Made by a program: the position numbers and the translations under genes. 64,000 bases of DNA. Source: Kribbella sp. NBC_00382. GTDB lineage: Bacteria; Actinomycetota; Actinomycetes; Propionibacteriales; Kribbellaceae. This document shows, one piece after another, positions 18,741 to 26,547 of this stretch (position 1 is its first letter; the number at the start of each line of letters is the position of its first letter). The DNA is taken from assembly GCF_036067295.1 (NCBI RefSeq), contig NZ_CP107954.1:1550001-1614000 (forward strand), in the 5' to 3' direction. The notes under the pieces were generated by a model. It was not told the DNA's origin and ran no database searches. It worked only from the letters and a program-made list of their open reading frames with translations.

Positions 18741-20099
18741 TCAGCAGCCGCAGGCGGCCAGCGCTGAGGTCACCCGGTCCAGGGCAGCGCGGGCGTCCAG
18801 GGCCTTGGCAGGCGGCGCACTGTCGGTAGCTACGGCGAAGACCAGCAACGTCCCCGACTTGTCCCGTGCATACCCGGCCAGTGAGTGGACGCTGGTGAGA
18901 GTGCCCGTCTTGGCCCGGACCATGCCGGTACCAGTGGCCGTCCCCGGTCCGGCGAAGCGCTCCTTGAGGCTCCCGGTGAACCCGGCGATGGGCAGCCCGG
19001 TCAGCAGGTGGCGTAGCTGCGGGTTGTCCTCAGAAGCAGCCACCCGGACAGCACCGGCCAGCACCTCCAGCGGCACCTGGTTGGTACGGGACAGCCCGCT
19101 CCCGTCCTCGATCCGCGCCCCGCTGACGTCCAGCCCCAGCTTGGTCAGCGTCGCCCGCACCCCGGCCACACCACCGGTATAGGAGCCACCGTTCTTGGTC
19201 GCCAGTCCCACCTGCCGCAGCAGGACCTCGGCGCCGTCGTTGTCACTGTGCAGGTTGATGTACTCGACGATGTCGCCCAGCGTCGGCGAATCCACCTGAG
19301 CGAGAGCCTTGGCGCCCGCGGGCGCTACTGCCGGCTTCATCCCGGTCGCCTTGATCCCTACCTTCGCCAGCTGGGCAGCGAACGCAGTGGCGGCCGCTGC
19401 GGCCGGAGAGTCGGCCCGCTTGGCCATGCCGGCCGACAGCCGCCCCTCGTTCACCCAGAGCGCTGAGGTCCGGGCAGCGATGCCCTCGGTGAGGTAGTTC
19501 GGTTCCCACTTCGGGTTGGCGGCCGGCCCGGTGAACAGGCTGGCGTCGTACCCGAACGTGACGTTGGACACCCCATCCGCCTTGAGCGCCTTCGCAGTAC
19601 TGGCGGCCAGGTCCTGCAGAGTCGCCCGGGCCGGGAAGTCCAGGGGGTCGGTCTGCCGCTTGGCGACCAGCAGCGGGTCACCACCACCGACCAGGATGAT
19701 CGAGCTGCCGGAACGCACGACCTTGGTCGCGAACCGGTGCTCGGGGCCTAGCGTCTCCAGGGCCGAGACCGTGGTCAGGAGCTTCATGGTCGAGGCGGGG
19801 ACGTACGGCTTCGCAGTACCGAGCGAGTAGAGCTCCTTGCCGCGGGACGCGTCGTACACGTAGACCCCGTGGTGCTTGCCCAGCGACGGGTCGGCCAGGG
19901 CGGCCGCCACTGCCTTCGCGATTCCGGCTGCGGTGGGTGCAGCGCCCTCCGTCTTGGCGGGGGCGAGTACCGGCGGCGCCGCCGTAGTACCGGCTGCTTT
20001 CTGCGATGCTCCCGGCACTGCTTGTGCACTAGTGACCAGTCCGGCCAAAACACCAGCGGTCAGCAGCGTGACGAAGACCGCACGGGAAGGACGGGCCAC
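18741..20099 (-). CDS. dacB: D-alanyl-D-alanine carboxypeptidase/endopeptidase (PBP4, class C)
   Basis: A 452-residue secreted penicillin-binding protein. A signal peptide is followed by the catalytic S-x-x-K motif ASTMKLL, the SDN triad (LHSDNDGAE) and the KTG motif ([12 protein letters not shown]). A long insert between the first two motifs is typical of the PBP4 family. It trims D-Ala from peptidoglycan stem peptides and cleaves cross-links outside the membrane. It is read divergently from ppa, with 50 bp between starts, and lies just above the DUF2342-tilS group, the usual order. Confidence 0.95.
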   Translation of the reverse strand: MARPSRAVFVTLLTAGVLAGLVTSAQAVPGASQKAAGTTAAPPVLAPAKTEGAAPTAAGIAKAVAAALADPSLGKHHGVYVYDASRGKELYSLGTAKPYVPASTMKLLTTVSALETLGPEHRFATKVVRSGSSIILVGGGDPLLVAKRQTDPLDFPARATLQDLAASTAKALKADGVSNVTFGYDASLFTGPAANPKWEPNYLTEGIAARTSALWVNEGRLSAGMAKRADSPAAAAATAFAAQLAKVGIKATGMKPAVAPAGAKALAQVDSPTLGDIVEYINLHSDNDGAEVLLRQVGLATKNGGSYTGGVAGVRATLTKLGLDVSGARIEDGSGLSRTNQVPLEVLAGAVRVAASEDNPQLRHLLTGLPIAGFTGSLKERFAGPGTATGTGMVRAKTGTLTSVHSLAGYARDKSGTLLVFAVATDSAPPAKALDARAALDRVTSALAACGC

Positions 20100-20149
20100 C
20101 TGGCTACTCCTGTCATTGCATCGGTCGGAACCGTGACAGTATCTGCCGT

Positions 20150-20638
20150 ATGGAGTTCGACGTCTTCATCGAGATCCCCAAGGGCACCCGCAACAAGTAC
20201 GAGCTGGACCACAAGACGAACCGGCTGCGGCTCGACCGCACCCTGTTCACGTCCACTCAGTACCCCTCCGACTATGGGTTCATCGAGGACACCCTGGGGC
20301 AGGACGGCGACCCCCTGGACGCACTGGTCCTGCTGCCGGAGCCGACCTTCCCCGGTTGCCTGATCAGGGCCCGGGCGATCGGCATGTTCCGGATGACGGA
20401 CGAGAAGGGGCCGGACGACAAGGTCCTCTGCGTCCCGGCCGGCGACCCGCGCCAGGAGCACCTGCGCGACATCCACCACGTGCCGGAGTTCGACCGGCTC
20501 GAGATCCAGCACTTCTTCGAGGTCTACAAGGACCTGGAGCCGGGCAAGTCCGTCGAGGGCGCCAGCTGGGTCGGCCGCGCGGACGCCGAGGCCGAGGTCA
20601 CCGCCTCCTTCGAGCGCCTGAAGAACGAAGGCCACTGA
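20150..20638 (+). CDS. ppa: inorganic pyrophosphatase
   Basis: A 162-residue soluble family I pyrophosphatase. The signature [14 protein letters not shown] (metal-binding aspartates) and conserved [25 protein letters not shown] and KFKDLEPGK-like segments ([11 protein letters not shown]) are visible. It pulls biosynthetic reactions forward by hydrolysing pyrophosphate. The last ~30 bp of the gene and its stop codon are duplicated in tandem just downstream, outside the reading frame. A strong hairpin at 20695-20721 follows. Confidence 0.96.
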   Translation: MEFDVFIEIPKGTRNKYELDHKTNRLRLDRTLFTSTQYPSDYGFIEDTLGQDGDPLDALVLLPEPTFPGCLIRARAIGMFRMTDEKGPDDKVLCVPAGDPRQEHLRDIHHVPEFDRLEIQHFFEVYKDLEPGKSVEGASWVGRADAEAEVTASFERLKNEGH

Positions 20639-20692
20639 ACCACCGTCGCCTTTCGAACGCCTGAAGAACAAAGGCACTGAACACCGTCGACC
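20609..20692 (+). repeat. tandem duplication of the ppa 3' end
   Basis: A segment of about 42 bp covering the last ppa codons, stop and following bases (20609-20650) recurs as a diverged copy at 20652-20692 with a few substitutions and single-base losses. The copy shares the CGCCTGAAGAAC core, the CACTGA stop context and the CACCGTCG tail. The second copy lies outside the gene. Confidence 0.85.
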
Positions 20693-20694
20693 CA

Positions 20695-20721
20695 TCAGCC
20701 CCGGCCACCGGCCGGGGCTGA
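20695..20721. terminator. ppa/MarR bidirectional terminator hairpin
   Basis: A 12-bp perfect stem (TCAGCCCCGGCC at 20695-20706 with its complement at 20710-20721) and a 3-base loop, followed on the plus strand by AGCTGTTTCCCC. It lies between the convergent ppa and MarR genes and could stop transcription from both sides. Confidence 0.8.
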
Positions 20722-20739
20722 GCTGTTTCCCCCGCAGGT

Positions 20740-21177
20740 TCAGTCTTCGGCCAGGCGGCTCAGTAGGCCCAGCAGCGTCTTCCGCTCGGCTGCGCTGAGG
20801 GGCTCGAGCCAGCGCGCCTCCGCAGCCAGTACGAGCTGGTGCAGCTCGCCCAACAGCTTCTCGCCGGCCGGCGTGATGGCGACGATCTTGCGCCGCCGGT
20901 CCGTCGGATCGGTCTGCCGCACGACATGACCCAGCCGCTCCAGCTCGTCGAGCACCGAGACGAGATCGCTGCGGTCAAAGGAGATCCGGTCAGCCAGCGC
21001 CGCCTGTGCCGCGGCGCCGTCATCGGCCAGGCTCGCGAGCACGTGGTAGTACTGCGTCCGCACGTTCGCCGCCTGCAGCTCGCGCCGGGCCAACCGCTGC
21101 CACTGCTGGCTGGCCCTGGCCAACTGCCAGACGACCCGATCGCCGAGGCGGTGCTGGGACGACTTCACCCTGCTCAC
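20740..21177 (-). CDS. MarR family transcriptional regulator
   Basis: A 145-residue winged-helix regulator. The recognition-helix and wing region (SFDRSDLVSVLDELERLGHVVRQTDPTDRRRKIVAITPAG, written here only as a region near residues 65-105) has the D-P-T-D-R-R-R wing of MarR proteins. It is divergent from a quinone reductase gene and an imperfect inverted repeat lies between them, so it probably controls that gene and itself in response to an unknown ligand. Confidence 0.88.
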   Translation of the reverse strand: MSRVKSSQHRLGDRVVWQLARASQQWQRLARRELQAANVRTQYYHVLASLADDGAAAQAALADRISFDRSDLVSVLDELERLGHVVRQTDPTDRRRKIVAITPAGEKLLGELHQLVLAAEARWLEPLSAAERKTLLGLLSRLAED

Positions 21178-21203
21178 TCTAGAGCTGACCCCGCCGATCC
21201 CTT

Positions 21204-21240
21204 ATCGTAGGAACATCCCATTATTTACAACTCCCACGAT
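21204..21240. promoter_or_regulatory. imperfect inverted repeat in MarR/quinone reductase intergenic region
   Basis: ATCGTAGGA (21204-21212) and TCCCACGAT (21232-21240) pair at 8 of 9 positions around an AT-rich stretch, between divergent starts at 21177 and 21254. It is a candidate operator for the MarR protein. Confidence 0.35.
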
Positions 21241-21253
21241 TTGGAGCCGGCAG

Positions 21254-22207
21254 ATGCGCGCGATCCGGTACTACGAGCACGGCGGCCCGGAAGTCCTCCA
21301 AGTGGCCGACGTCCCCATCCCCGAGCCCACCGACGGCCAGGTGCTGATCGAGGTCAAGGCGGTCGGCGCGAACGCGATCGACACCACGTTCCGCAGCGGC
21401 AACACCCCTTGGCCCCGGCCGCTTCCCGGCGCGCTCACCGGTGATGTGGTCGGCCGCATCACCCGAGTTGGGTCGGACGTACGTACCGGCGTACAGGTTG
21501 GTCAGCGAGTGGCGGCCTTGTCGGAGGACGCCTTCGCCGAGCAGGTGGTCGTCGACGCCGAGTGGTTGGCGCCGATCCCCGACGATGTCGACGCCGGGCA
21601 GGCGACCACACTCTCGATGCCCGCTCCCCTGGCGCTTCGGCTGCTCAAGGCGGGGCAGCTCCAGCGCGGCGAGACCGTCCTCATCCAGTCGGCAGCGGGC
21701 GGCATCGGGCATCTGGCGGTCCAGTTGGCCCGTGCACTCGGGGCAGGAACAGTCATCGGTACTGCGTCCTCGGCCAGCAAGCTCGACTTCATCCGTGAGC
21801 AGGGCGCTGACCTGGCCGTCGACCTCAGCGACGGCGACTGGACGGAGCAACTGCCGCCGGTCGACCTCGTCCTGGACTCGGTCGGCGGCAAGACCTTCGA
21901 TCAAGGCCTGAAGGCACTCGCACCGCTCGGCCGGATGGTGACGTACGGCGCGATCAGCGGCGAACTTCCCACCGTCCACGCCAGCAGCCTCTTCAACCTG
22001 GTCTCCGTCACCGGCGTCGCCCTGCTCGCCTGGCGATCCGCCCGGCCGGCCGAGGCGCGCGCCGACATCACCGAAGTCACCCGCCTCCTGCAGTCGGGCG
22101 ACCTCCGCCCCGTCACCAGCACCCACTTCCCTCTCACCGAGGTCAGGAGCCTCCACCAAGCCCTCGACGCTCGCACCAACCTCGGCCGCCTGATCGCGAC
22201 GCTCTGA
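21254..22207 (+). CDS. zinc-independent medium-chain dehydrogenase/quinone reductase (QOR-like)
   Basis: A 317-residue NADPH-dependent reductase. The order is an N-terminal GroES-like domain (RAIRYYEHGGPEVLQ), a LIQSAAGGIGHLAVQLARALGA nucleotide-binding motif, and a C-terminal GRLIATL end typical of quinone oxidoreductases. It lacks the zinc-binding cysteines of alcohol dehydrogenases. The substrate is likely a quinone or enone. The divergent MarR-family neighbour suggests induction by a toxic small molecule. Confidence 0.92.
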   Translation: MRAIRYYEHGGPEVLQVADVPIPEPTDGQVLIEVKAVGANAIDTTFRSGNTPWPRPLPGALTGDVVGRITRVGSDVRTGVQVGQRVAALSEDAFAEQVVVDAEWLAPIPDDVDAGQATTLSMPAPLALRLLKAGQLQRGETVLIQSAAGGIGHLAVQLARALGAGTVIGTASSASKLDFIREQGADLAVDLSDGDWTEQLPPVDLVLDSVGGKTFDQGLKALAPLGRMVTYGAISGELPTVHASSLFNLVSVTGVALLAWRSARPAEARADITEVTRLLQSGDLRPVTSTHFPLTEVRSLHQALDARTNLGRLIATL

Positions 22208-22249
22208 AGCGGACCAGCGCCGAGACCGACGAGGCAGTCGCTACCAGCC

Positions 22250-22512
22250 GATCAGCGAGTACGACATCGGGGCCGTGCGATCGGCGATCGAGTTCAGCTC
22301 GCTCGGCGCGTCGGAGCCGCCACGCGTCGACGGCGGCTCCACGACTCCGAGCTGATGGTCCGTCGCCGTCCGAGCCGCCGACCTCGCACCGGCTCGCCGC
22401 CGGTTAGCCGGCCGGACCACCGACATCGCAGCCGCGATCATCGAGCTGCTGCGCAATGACTTCATCACTGGCACCTGTCCCGCACGCCGACGGCGGAGAT
22501 CGGCTGGTCTAG
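22250..22512 (+). pseudogene. possible degraded remnant of a short-chain dehydrogenase gene
   Basis: In one plus-strand frame, 22415-22480 reads as RTTDIAAAIIELLRNDFITGT, resembling the SDR C-terminal region (D-I-A-x-A-V-x-x-L ... F-I-T-G-T). After a frame change near 22485 it reads HADGGDRLV then a stop at 22510-22512, matching the V-D-G-G end of SDRs. Upstream (22241-22360) another frame gives a short open stretch with a stop. No intact gene is present, and the match is short, so this is tentative. Confidence 0.35.
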
Positions 22513-22561
22513 TCGTTCAGGAACTGAAGCGCCTCACGCTTACTGCCCCACGCCGGAAACC

Positions 22562-23893
22562 TCAGGGGCGGCCGAAGAAGTCCGGGGCTTCCCAGTAGTA
22601 GATGCTGTCCGTGGTCACCGGCCGGCCGGGCCGCGGCGCGTGGATCATCCGGCCACCACCGAGATACATGGCCACATGGAAGATCGTGCCGGGGTCGTTC
22701 GAGTCCTCGGCCCAGAAGATCAGGTCGCCGGGCCTAAGGTCGTCCTCGGAGATGTGCTTGATCTGCTCGTACTGCGCGACGCTGTAGTGCGGCAGTTGCA
22801 CACCGGCCTTCTTCCAGGCGCCCATCGTCAGCCCCGAGCAGTCCCACGAGCTCGGACCGGCGGCCGCCCAGATGTAGGGCTCACCCAGCTGCGCGAGCGC
22901 GAAGTCGATTGCAGCTCGGGCACCGCGCGAGTTGTGCCCGGAGCCACCATCGTGCTTCTTGCCGCCGCCACCCTTGCTCGGCTTGTGCCTCTTCGGGGGC
23001 TTCTTCTCGTCTTGCTTGTTGTTGTTCCGCTCTTCGCGAGCCTTCCGCGCCGCTTCCTCGCGAGCCGCCCGAGCCTCGGCCGCCTCCCGCGCGGCGATCC
23101 GCCGACGCAGTTCCTCAGCCTTCTTCGCGGCCAGCGCCGCAGCCCGCTGCCGGGCCAGCTCTTCCAGCCCGCGCTGACGCTGATTGGCCACCTGCACCGA
23201 GGTGTTCCGCAGTACGGCGAGCTGAGCAATCTGCTGCCGACGCTGCGTGCCGATCGACGCGACCGCCGACCGCTGCTCGGCCTCGGCCGCCTCAGCCGCC
23301 TGCTTGGCCTTGGCTGCCTCGTCGCTCGCGGCCTTCACCTTGGTGACGGCCGCGTCCTTCTGCAGCTTGAACGCGTTGGTGACCACCTGGCTCGCGGTGT
23401 ACCGGAGGTACGAGCCCTGCATCGCCTGCGACACCGAGCGCGCGGCGCCGGCGGAGTCGAGCAGCTGCTGCGGACCATCAGCGGTGAACAGCGGCCCGAG
23501 CTTCGCCAGATCACCACCGCCCTGGTACGACGCTGCCGCGAACCGGCCGATCTGCTGCCGCTGAACCGCGAGCGTCTTCTCGGCCTTGTCGGCGCGATCC
23601 CCAGCCGCCTTCGCCTCGGCCTGCGCCTGCTGCAGCCGGTACATCGCGCCGTTGTAGAGCTCACCGGCCTTGGCCGCCTGGACGCCGAGCTGCTCGAGCC
23701 TGGCGCCGGCACTCGCGAGCTGCTGCTCGATGGCGGCGACCTGCCCGGCCTTCGCGGCGGCCGCCTTCTTCGCGGCGTCGACAGTGGATTGCGACGGAAT
23801 GACCGGCGGCTTGGGATCAGCCTGAGCCGGTACCGCGATCAACCCCATGGTTCCCACCAGGGAGACCGCCAGCACCCCCGAGATCGTTCGCAT
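22562..23893 (-). CDS. NlpC/P60 (C40) peptidoglycan endopeptidase, RipA-like
   Basis: A 443-residue secreted cell-wall hydrolase. A signal peptide (MRTISGVLAVSL ... VPAQA) is followed by a long Ala/Lys/Glu-rich coiled coil (about residues 30-290), a basic Gly/Lys/Asn linker, and a C-terminal NlpC/P60 domain. The catalytic Cys is in SWDCSGLTMGAW and the His in TIFHVAMYLGGGRMIH. The domain order is that of RipA-type endopeptidases that split daughter cells. The ATG at 23893 follows GGAAGGAAGACCCG, a clear ribosome site. Confidence 0.92.
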   Translation of the reverse strand: MRTISGVLAVSLVGTMGLIAVPAQADPKPPVIPSQSTVDAAKKAAAAKAGQVAAIEQQLASAGARLEQLGVQAAKAGELYNGAMYRLQQAQAEAKAAGDRADKAEKTLAVQRQQIGRFAAASYQGGGDLAKLGPLFTADGPQQLLDSAGAARSVSQAMQGSYLRYTASQVVTNAFKLQKDAAVTKVKAASDEAAKAKQAAEAAEAEQRSAVASIGTQRRQQIAQLAVLRNTSVQVANQRQRGLEELARQRAAALAAKKAEELRRRIAAREAAEARAAREEAARKAREERNNNKQDEKKPPKRHKPSKGGGGKKHDGGSGHNSRGARAAIDFALAQLGEPYIWAAAGPSSWDCSGLTMGAWKKAGVQLPHYSVAQYEQIKHISEDDLRPGDLIFWAEDSNDPGTIFHVAMYLGGGRMIHAPRPGRPVTTDSIYYWEAPDFFGRP

Positions 23894-24022
23894 CGGGTCT
23901 TCCTTCCGCCGAGCCCAATTGGTCCATCTGGACCCAATACGTGACACTAGTTGCCTCTAGCCCCATTGGGAACACTAATCCCACTAATAACTTTGTTGCA
24001 CCTGCGTGTCGGCTTGACAAAC

Positions 24023-24034
24023 TACAAGCTTGTA
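24023..24034. promoter_or_regulatory. palindrome upstream of the NlpC/P60 gene
   Basis: TACAAGCTTGTA is a perfect 12-bp palindrome about 130 bp upstream of the NlpC/P60 start in a locally AT-rich region; a TTGACA hexamer (24014-24019) lies next to it on the plus strand. It resembles operators of winged-helix repressors such as BlaI/MecI, but no such regulator gene is adjacent. Confidence 0.35.
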
Positions 24035-24051
24035 ATTCACGCGCAGCAAAA

Positions 24052-24081
24052 TCGGCGCCCACCTGCGCAGGTGGACGCCGA
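24052..24081 (-). terminator. terminator of the endonuclease-like gene
   Basis: A nearly perfect palindrome (14 of 15 pairs, centre TGCGCA) followed on the minus strand by ATTTTGC. It lies 17 bp after the stop of the leftward exo/endonuclease-like gene and fits an intrinsic terminator. Confidence 0.75.
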
Positions 24082-24097
24082 CTTGTTGAGCCGAAAG

Positions 24098-24937
24098 CTA
24101 CTTGAGCGTGAAGGTGCCCACGACCGGCAGGTGATCGGAGCCGTTGGTGGTGATCACCGCGGACGCCAGCGGCTCGACGCCCTGGCGGGTGTGCAGCAGG
24201 TAGTCGATCCGCGCGGTCGGGTTGTCCGCCTCGATCGTGTAGCCGGGACCGACCCCGACCTCGGTCCAGGTGTCGCGCCAGACCTTGGTGAGGGTGGTGA
24301 TCTCCGGCGAGGTCGGCCGCGCGTTCAGGTCGCCGACCAGGATGGTCGGGATCTTCGAGTCGTCCAGCAGCTCGACGACCTTCTTCGCCTGCTCGAGCCG
24401 CTCGGCGTTGTTGTTCGAGGTCAGGTGGGTGTTCGCGAGGCGCAGGTAGACGCCGCGGATCTTGATCGCCGCCACCGACAGCCCGCGCTGCTCACCCGTC
24501 GGGTACAGCGGCAACAGGGTGTTCTTGAAGTCCTTGATCGGATTCTTCGACAGCACCGCGGTCCCGTACTGCCGACGCGGCTCACCCGGGTTCAGCGGCG
24601 GCAGATCGAGGTTGGCCGCATAGGCATAGTGCATCTTCAGCCGGGCGGCGAACCACGCCGCCTGGTCCACCCAGTTGCTGCGCTCACTCCAGTGGTTGTC
24701 GACCTCCTGCAACCCGACCAGGTCGGCGCCGGAGTCCTCGATCACCTTGGCGATCCGCTCGAGATCCAGTACGCCGTCCGTCCCGGCGCCATGGTGGATG
24801 TTGTACGTCAGCACCTTCAGCGGCTGGCCGGGCTTGTCCGCTCGGTCGCTGCCCTGCGTGTTCGCGGCGGCCGCCGACGGCAGCACCATCAGCAGCCCCG
24901 CGAAGGTGGCGAGCAACCGGGTAGGAAGTTTTCGCAT
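24098..24937 (-). CDS. secreted endonuclease/exonuclease/phosphatase family protein
   Basis: A 279-residue protein of the EEP (DNase I-like) fold with a signal peptide (MRKLPTRLLATFAGLLMVLP ... AAA). Motifs include KVLTYNIHHG, GLQEVDNHW (metal-binding Glu), LANTHLTSNN, ILVGDLNARPTSPE and GSDHLPVVGTF (catalytic Asp-His). Substrate could be nucleic acid, a phosphodiester or a phospholipid; the sequence does not tell. ATG at 24937 is chosen because it begins the signal peptide. It is read in the same direction as the BNR protein just upstream. Confidence 0.88.
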   Translation of the reverse strand: MRKLPTRLLATFAGLLMVLPSAAAANTQGSDRADKPGQPLKVLTYNIHHGAGTDGVLDLERIAKVIEDSGADLVGLQEVDNHWSERSNWVDQAAWFAARLKMHYAYAANLDLPPLNPGEPRRQYGTAVLSKNPIKDFKNTLLPLYPTGEQRGLSVAAIKIRGVYLRLANTHLTSNNNAERLEQAKKVVELLDDSKIPTILVGDLNARPTSPEITTLTKVWRDTWTEVGVGPGYTIEADNPTARIDYLLHTRQGVEPLASAVITTNGSDHLPVVGTFTLK

Positions 24938-25002
24938 GACCCCATCCTGGCCGTCAACAGGCGACACCCGCGCGAAGTACGGGTGTCGCCACGCTGAACT
25001 AT

Positions 25003-26082
25003 CTAGCGGCCAACGGCCAGTCGTGCGACCCGGCCGTCCTTGCCGGAGCCCCAGCAGCCGGCCTTGGCGCCGTGTCCCGCGCACTCCACGCTGTCGAAGT
25101 ACCCGTCGTCGAACTGCGTCCAGCTCCGCCCACCGTCCAGGCTCACGTCACTGCCCGTCGGCCCGACAGCGACGAAGGTCGCCGCCGACCACGGCACGAA
25201 GGCCGACCCGCTGCGGTACTTCTTCGGCGCCTTGTCCGCCGGAACCAGCTTCCAGCTCCGCCCGCCGTCAGACGTGTACGAGGCAGCCTTCACCGCGTCG
25301 CCGGTCGTCCCGAAGTCGCCACCGACTGCAACCCCGTGCAGCTGACCACGGAAGGAGAGGCTGAAGATGCCGGCCGCCTCGCCACTGGCCATCGGCGAGT
25401 CGGTCACCTTCCAGCTCCGCCCGCCGTCGACGGTCCGGAACACCCGCGGCACCGCACCGCCACCGGTAGCGAACCACGCCGTCCGGCCGGCACCAGCCAC
25501 CAGACAGGTCCCGCTGGCCGCGAAGGCGAACTCGCCCGGCAGCGCCGCCGGCATGCCCTTGGTCGACTGCACCTTCCACGACTTGCCACCGTCGGCGGTC
25601 GCCGCGATCCGGAACTTGCCGTCCACCGGGTCGCTCAACGCGAGTCCGTGCCGGGAGTTGTTGAAGTCGAGGCAGTCGTAGAACGCAGTCGGCTCGGTGT
25701 TGCGGAACGCCTCCGACCAGTGCTTGCCACCATCGGCGGTCCGGTAGATCCGCGAGTCCTCACCAACCCCGATCGCCAGGATCACGGCGTGCTGCGCATC
25801 GAACGCCTCGACGTCGCGGAACAACAGCGTCTGTCCGGGCGGGCTCACGTTCTGCCACTTACGGCCGCCGTCGACAGTCCGCAGTACCTGCCCCGCACTC
25901 CCCGCAACCCACGCCACATTCTTGTCCACCGCGGCCAGCCCGCGAAATTGCGCGGCACTCCCCGTAGGTTTCAAATCCCACTTGTACTTGGGCCCGTGGT
26001 GCCCGACCGCTTGAGCCGGCACCAACTGGGACATCGCGAGCAGGACTCCAGCCGCAAGCGCGGCAATGCGCAGGGTCTTCAT
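25003..26082 (-). CDS. secreted BNR/Asp-box beta-propeller protein
   Basis: A 359-residue exported protein (signal peptide to about residue 25, VPAQA). At least five Asp-box repeats of the form S/R-x-D-G-G-x-x-W recur through the chain (TVDGGRKW, TADGGKHW, TADGGKSW, TVDGGRSW, TSDGGRSW, SLDGGRSW). This is the layout of sialidase-like or YCF48-like propellers, often misannotated as oxidoreductase or glycosyl hydrolase. No sialidase catalytic set is evident. It probably binds a ligand or partner outside the cell. Confidence 0.82.
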   Translation of the reverse strand: MKTLRIAALAAGVLLAMSQLVPAQAVGHHGPKYKWDLKPTGSAAQFRGLAAVDKNVAWVAGSAGQVLRTVDGGRKWQNVSPPGQTLLFRDVEAFDAQHAVILAIGVGEDSRIYRTADGGKHWSEAFRNTEPTAFYDCLDFNNSRHGLALSDPVDGKFRIAATADGGKSWKVQSTKGMPAALPGEFAFAASGTCLVAGAGRTAWFATGGGAVPRVFRTVDGGRSWKVTDSPMASGEAAGIFSLSFRGQLHGVAVGGDFGTTGDAVKAASYTSDGGRSWKLVPADKAPKKYRSGSAFVPWSAATFVAVGPTGSDVSLDGGRSWTQFDDGYFDSVECAGHGAKAGCWGSGKDGRVARLAVGR

Positions 26083-26103
26083 GTCGGGAAACGTAATACA
26101 CCG

Positions 26104-26500
26104 ACCCGACAGAACAGAAGGTCCGGACTTGCGAACGGTGTTTCAGTGGCTGTCGGTTGCCAGGGGTCGACGGTTGGTCACGTAAGTGTGGTGTTTGTTG
26201 CGGGTTGCTGAGGTGACTGTGATTCGCGGTCTCCGCTGATCCCGCGGAGAGGTATGAGCCGATCAGTCACCTTGACAAAGGTTGTCGAGGGCAACGGGTG
26301 GCGACGGGTGCACCCACAACTCGCCGGGGCAAGCACTTACTCCCGCATGTCGGAGCGGATCCTGGAGGTTGTGCCACTGGCGTGATGCTTGACGCCAGCG
26401 GCCCGAAACCTGCTGTTGGCCCAGCCCGTCAGGGCCGGGCGACGCGATCCACAGTCCTCACCAGCAGCAACCCCGATTCCACAACACGGAAGCATTGCGC
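26104..26500. other. intergenic region with nested hairpins, no clear gene
   Basis: Between the BNR gene start and the ThuA gene terminator. It holds a nested inverted repeat: outer arms AGGTGACTG (26211-26219) and CAGTCACCT (26264-26272), inner arms CTCCGC (26231-26236) and GCGGAG (26244-26249). A further hairpin pairs CTGGCGT (26377-26383) with ACGCCAG (26392-26398). A 43-codon open frame starts at ATG 26254, within the 3' part of the first structure, and ends at 26385; it has no recognisable match. The region may encode a structured RNA or be a remnant. Confidence 0.45.
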
Positions 26501-26530
26501 CCGAAGTACCGGAAAGCTCCGGTACTTCGG
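26501..26530 (-). terminator. terminator of the ThuA-lectin gene
   Basis: A perfect 13-bp stem (CCGAAGTACCGGA at 26501-26513 with its complement at 26518-26530) with a 4-base loop AAGC, 17 bp after the leftward gene's stop. It shares the CCGAAGTAC core with the hairpin after fbiC. Confidence 0.8.
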
Positions 26531-26547
26531 ACGCAGCGCGTAATCGG

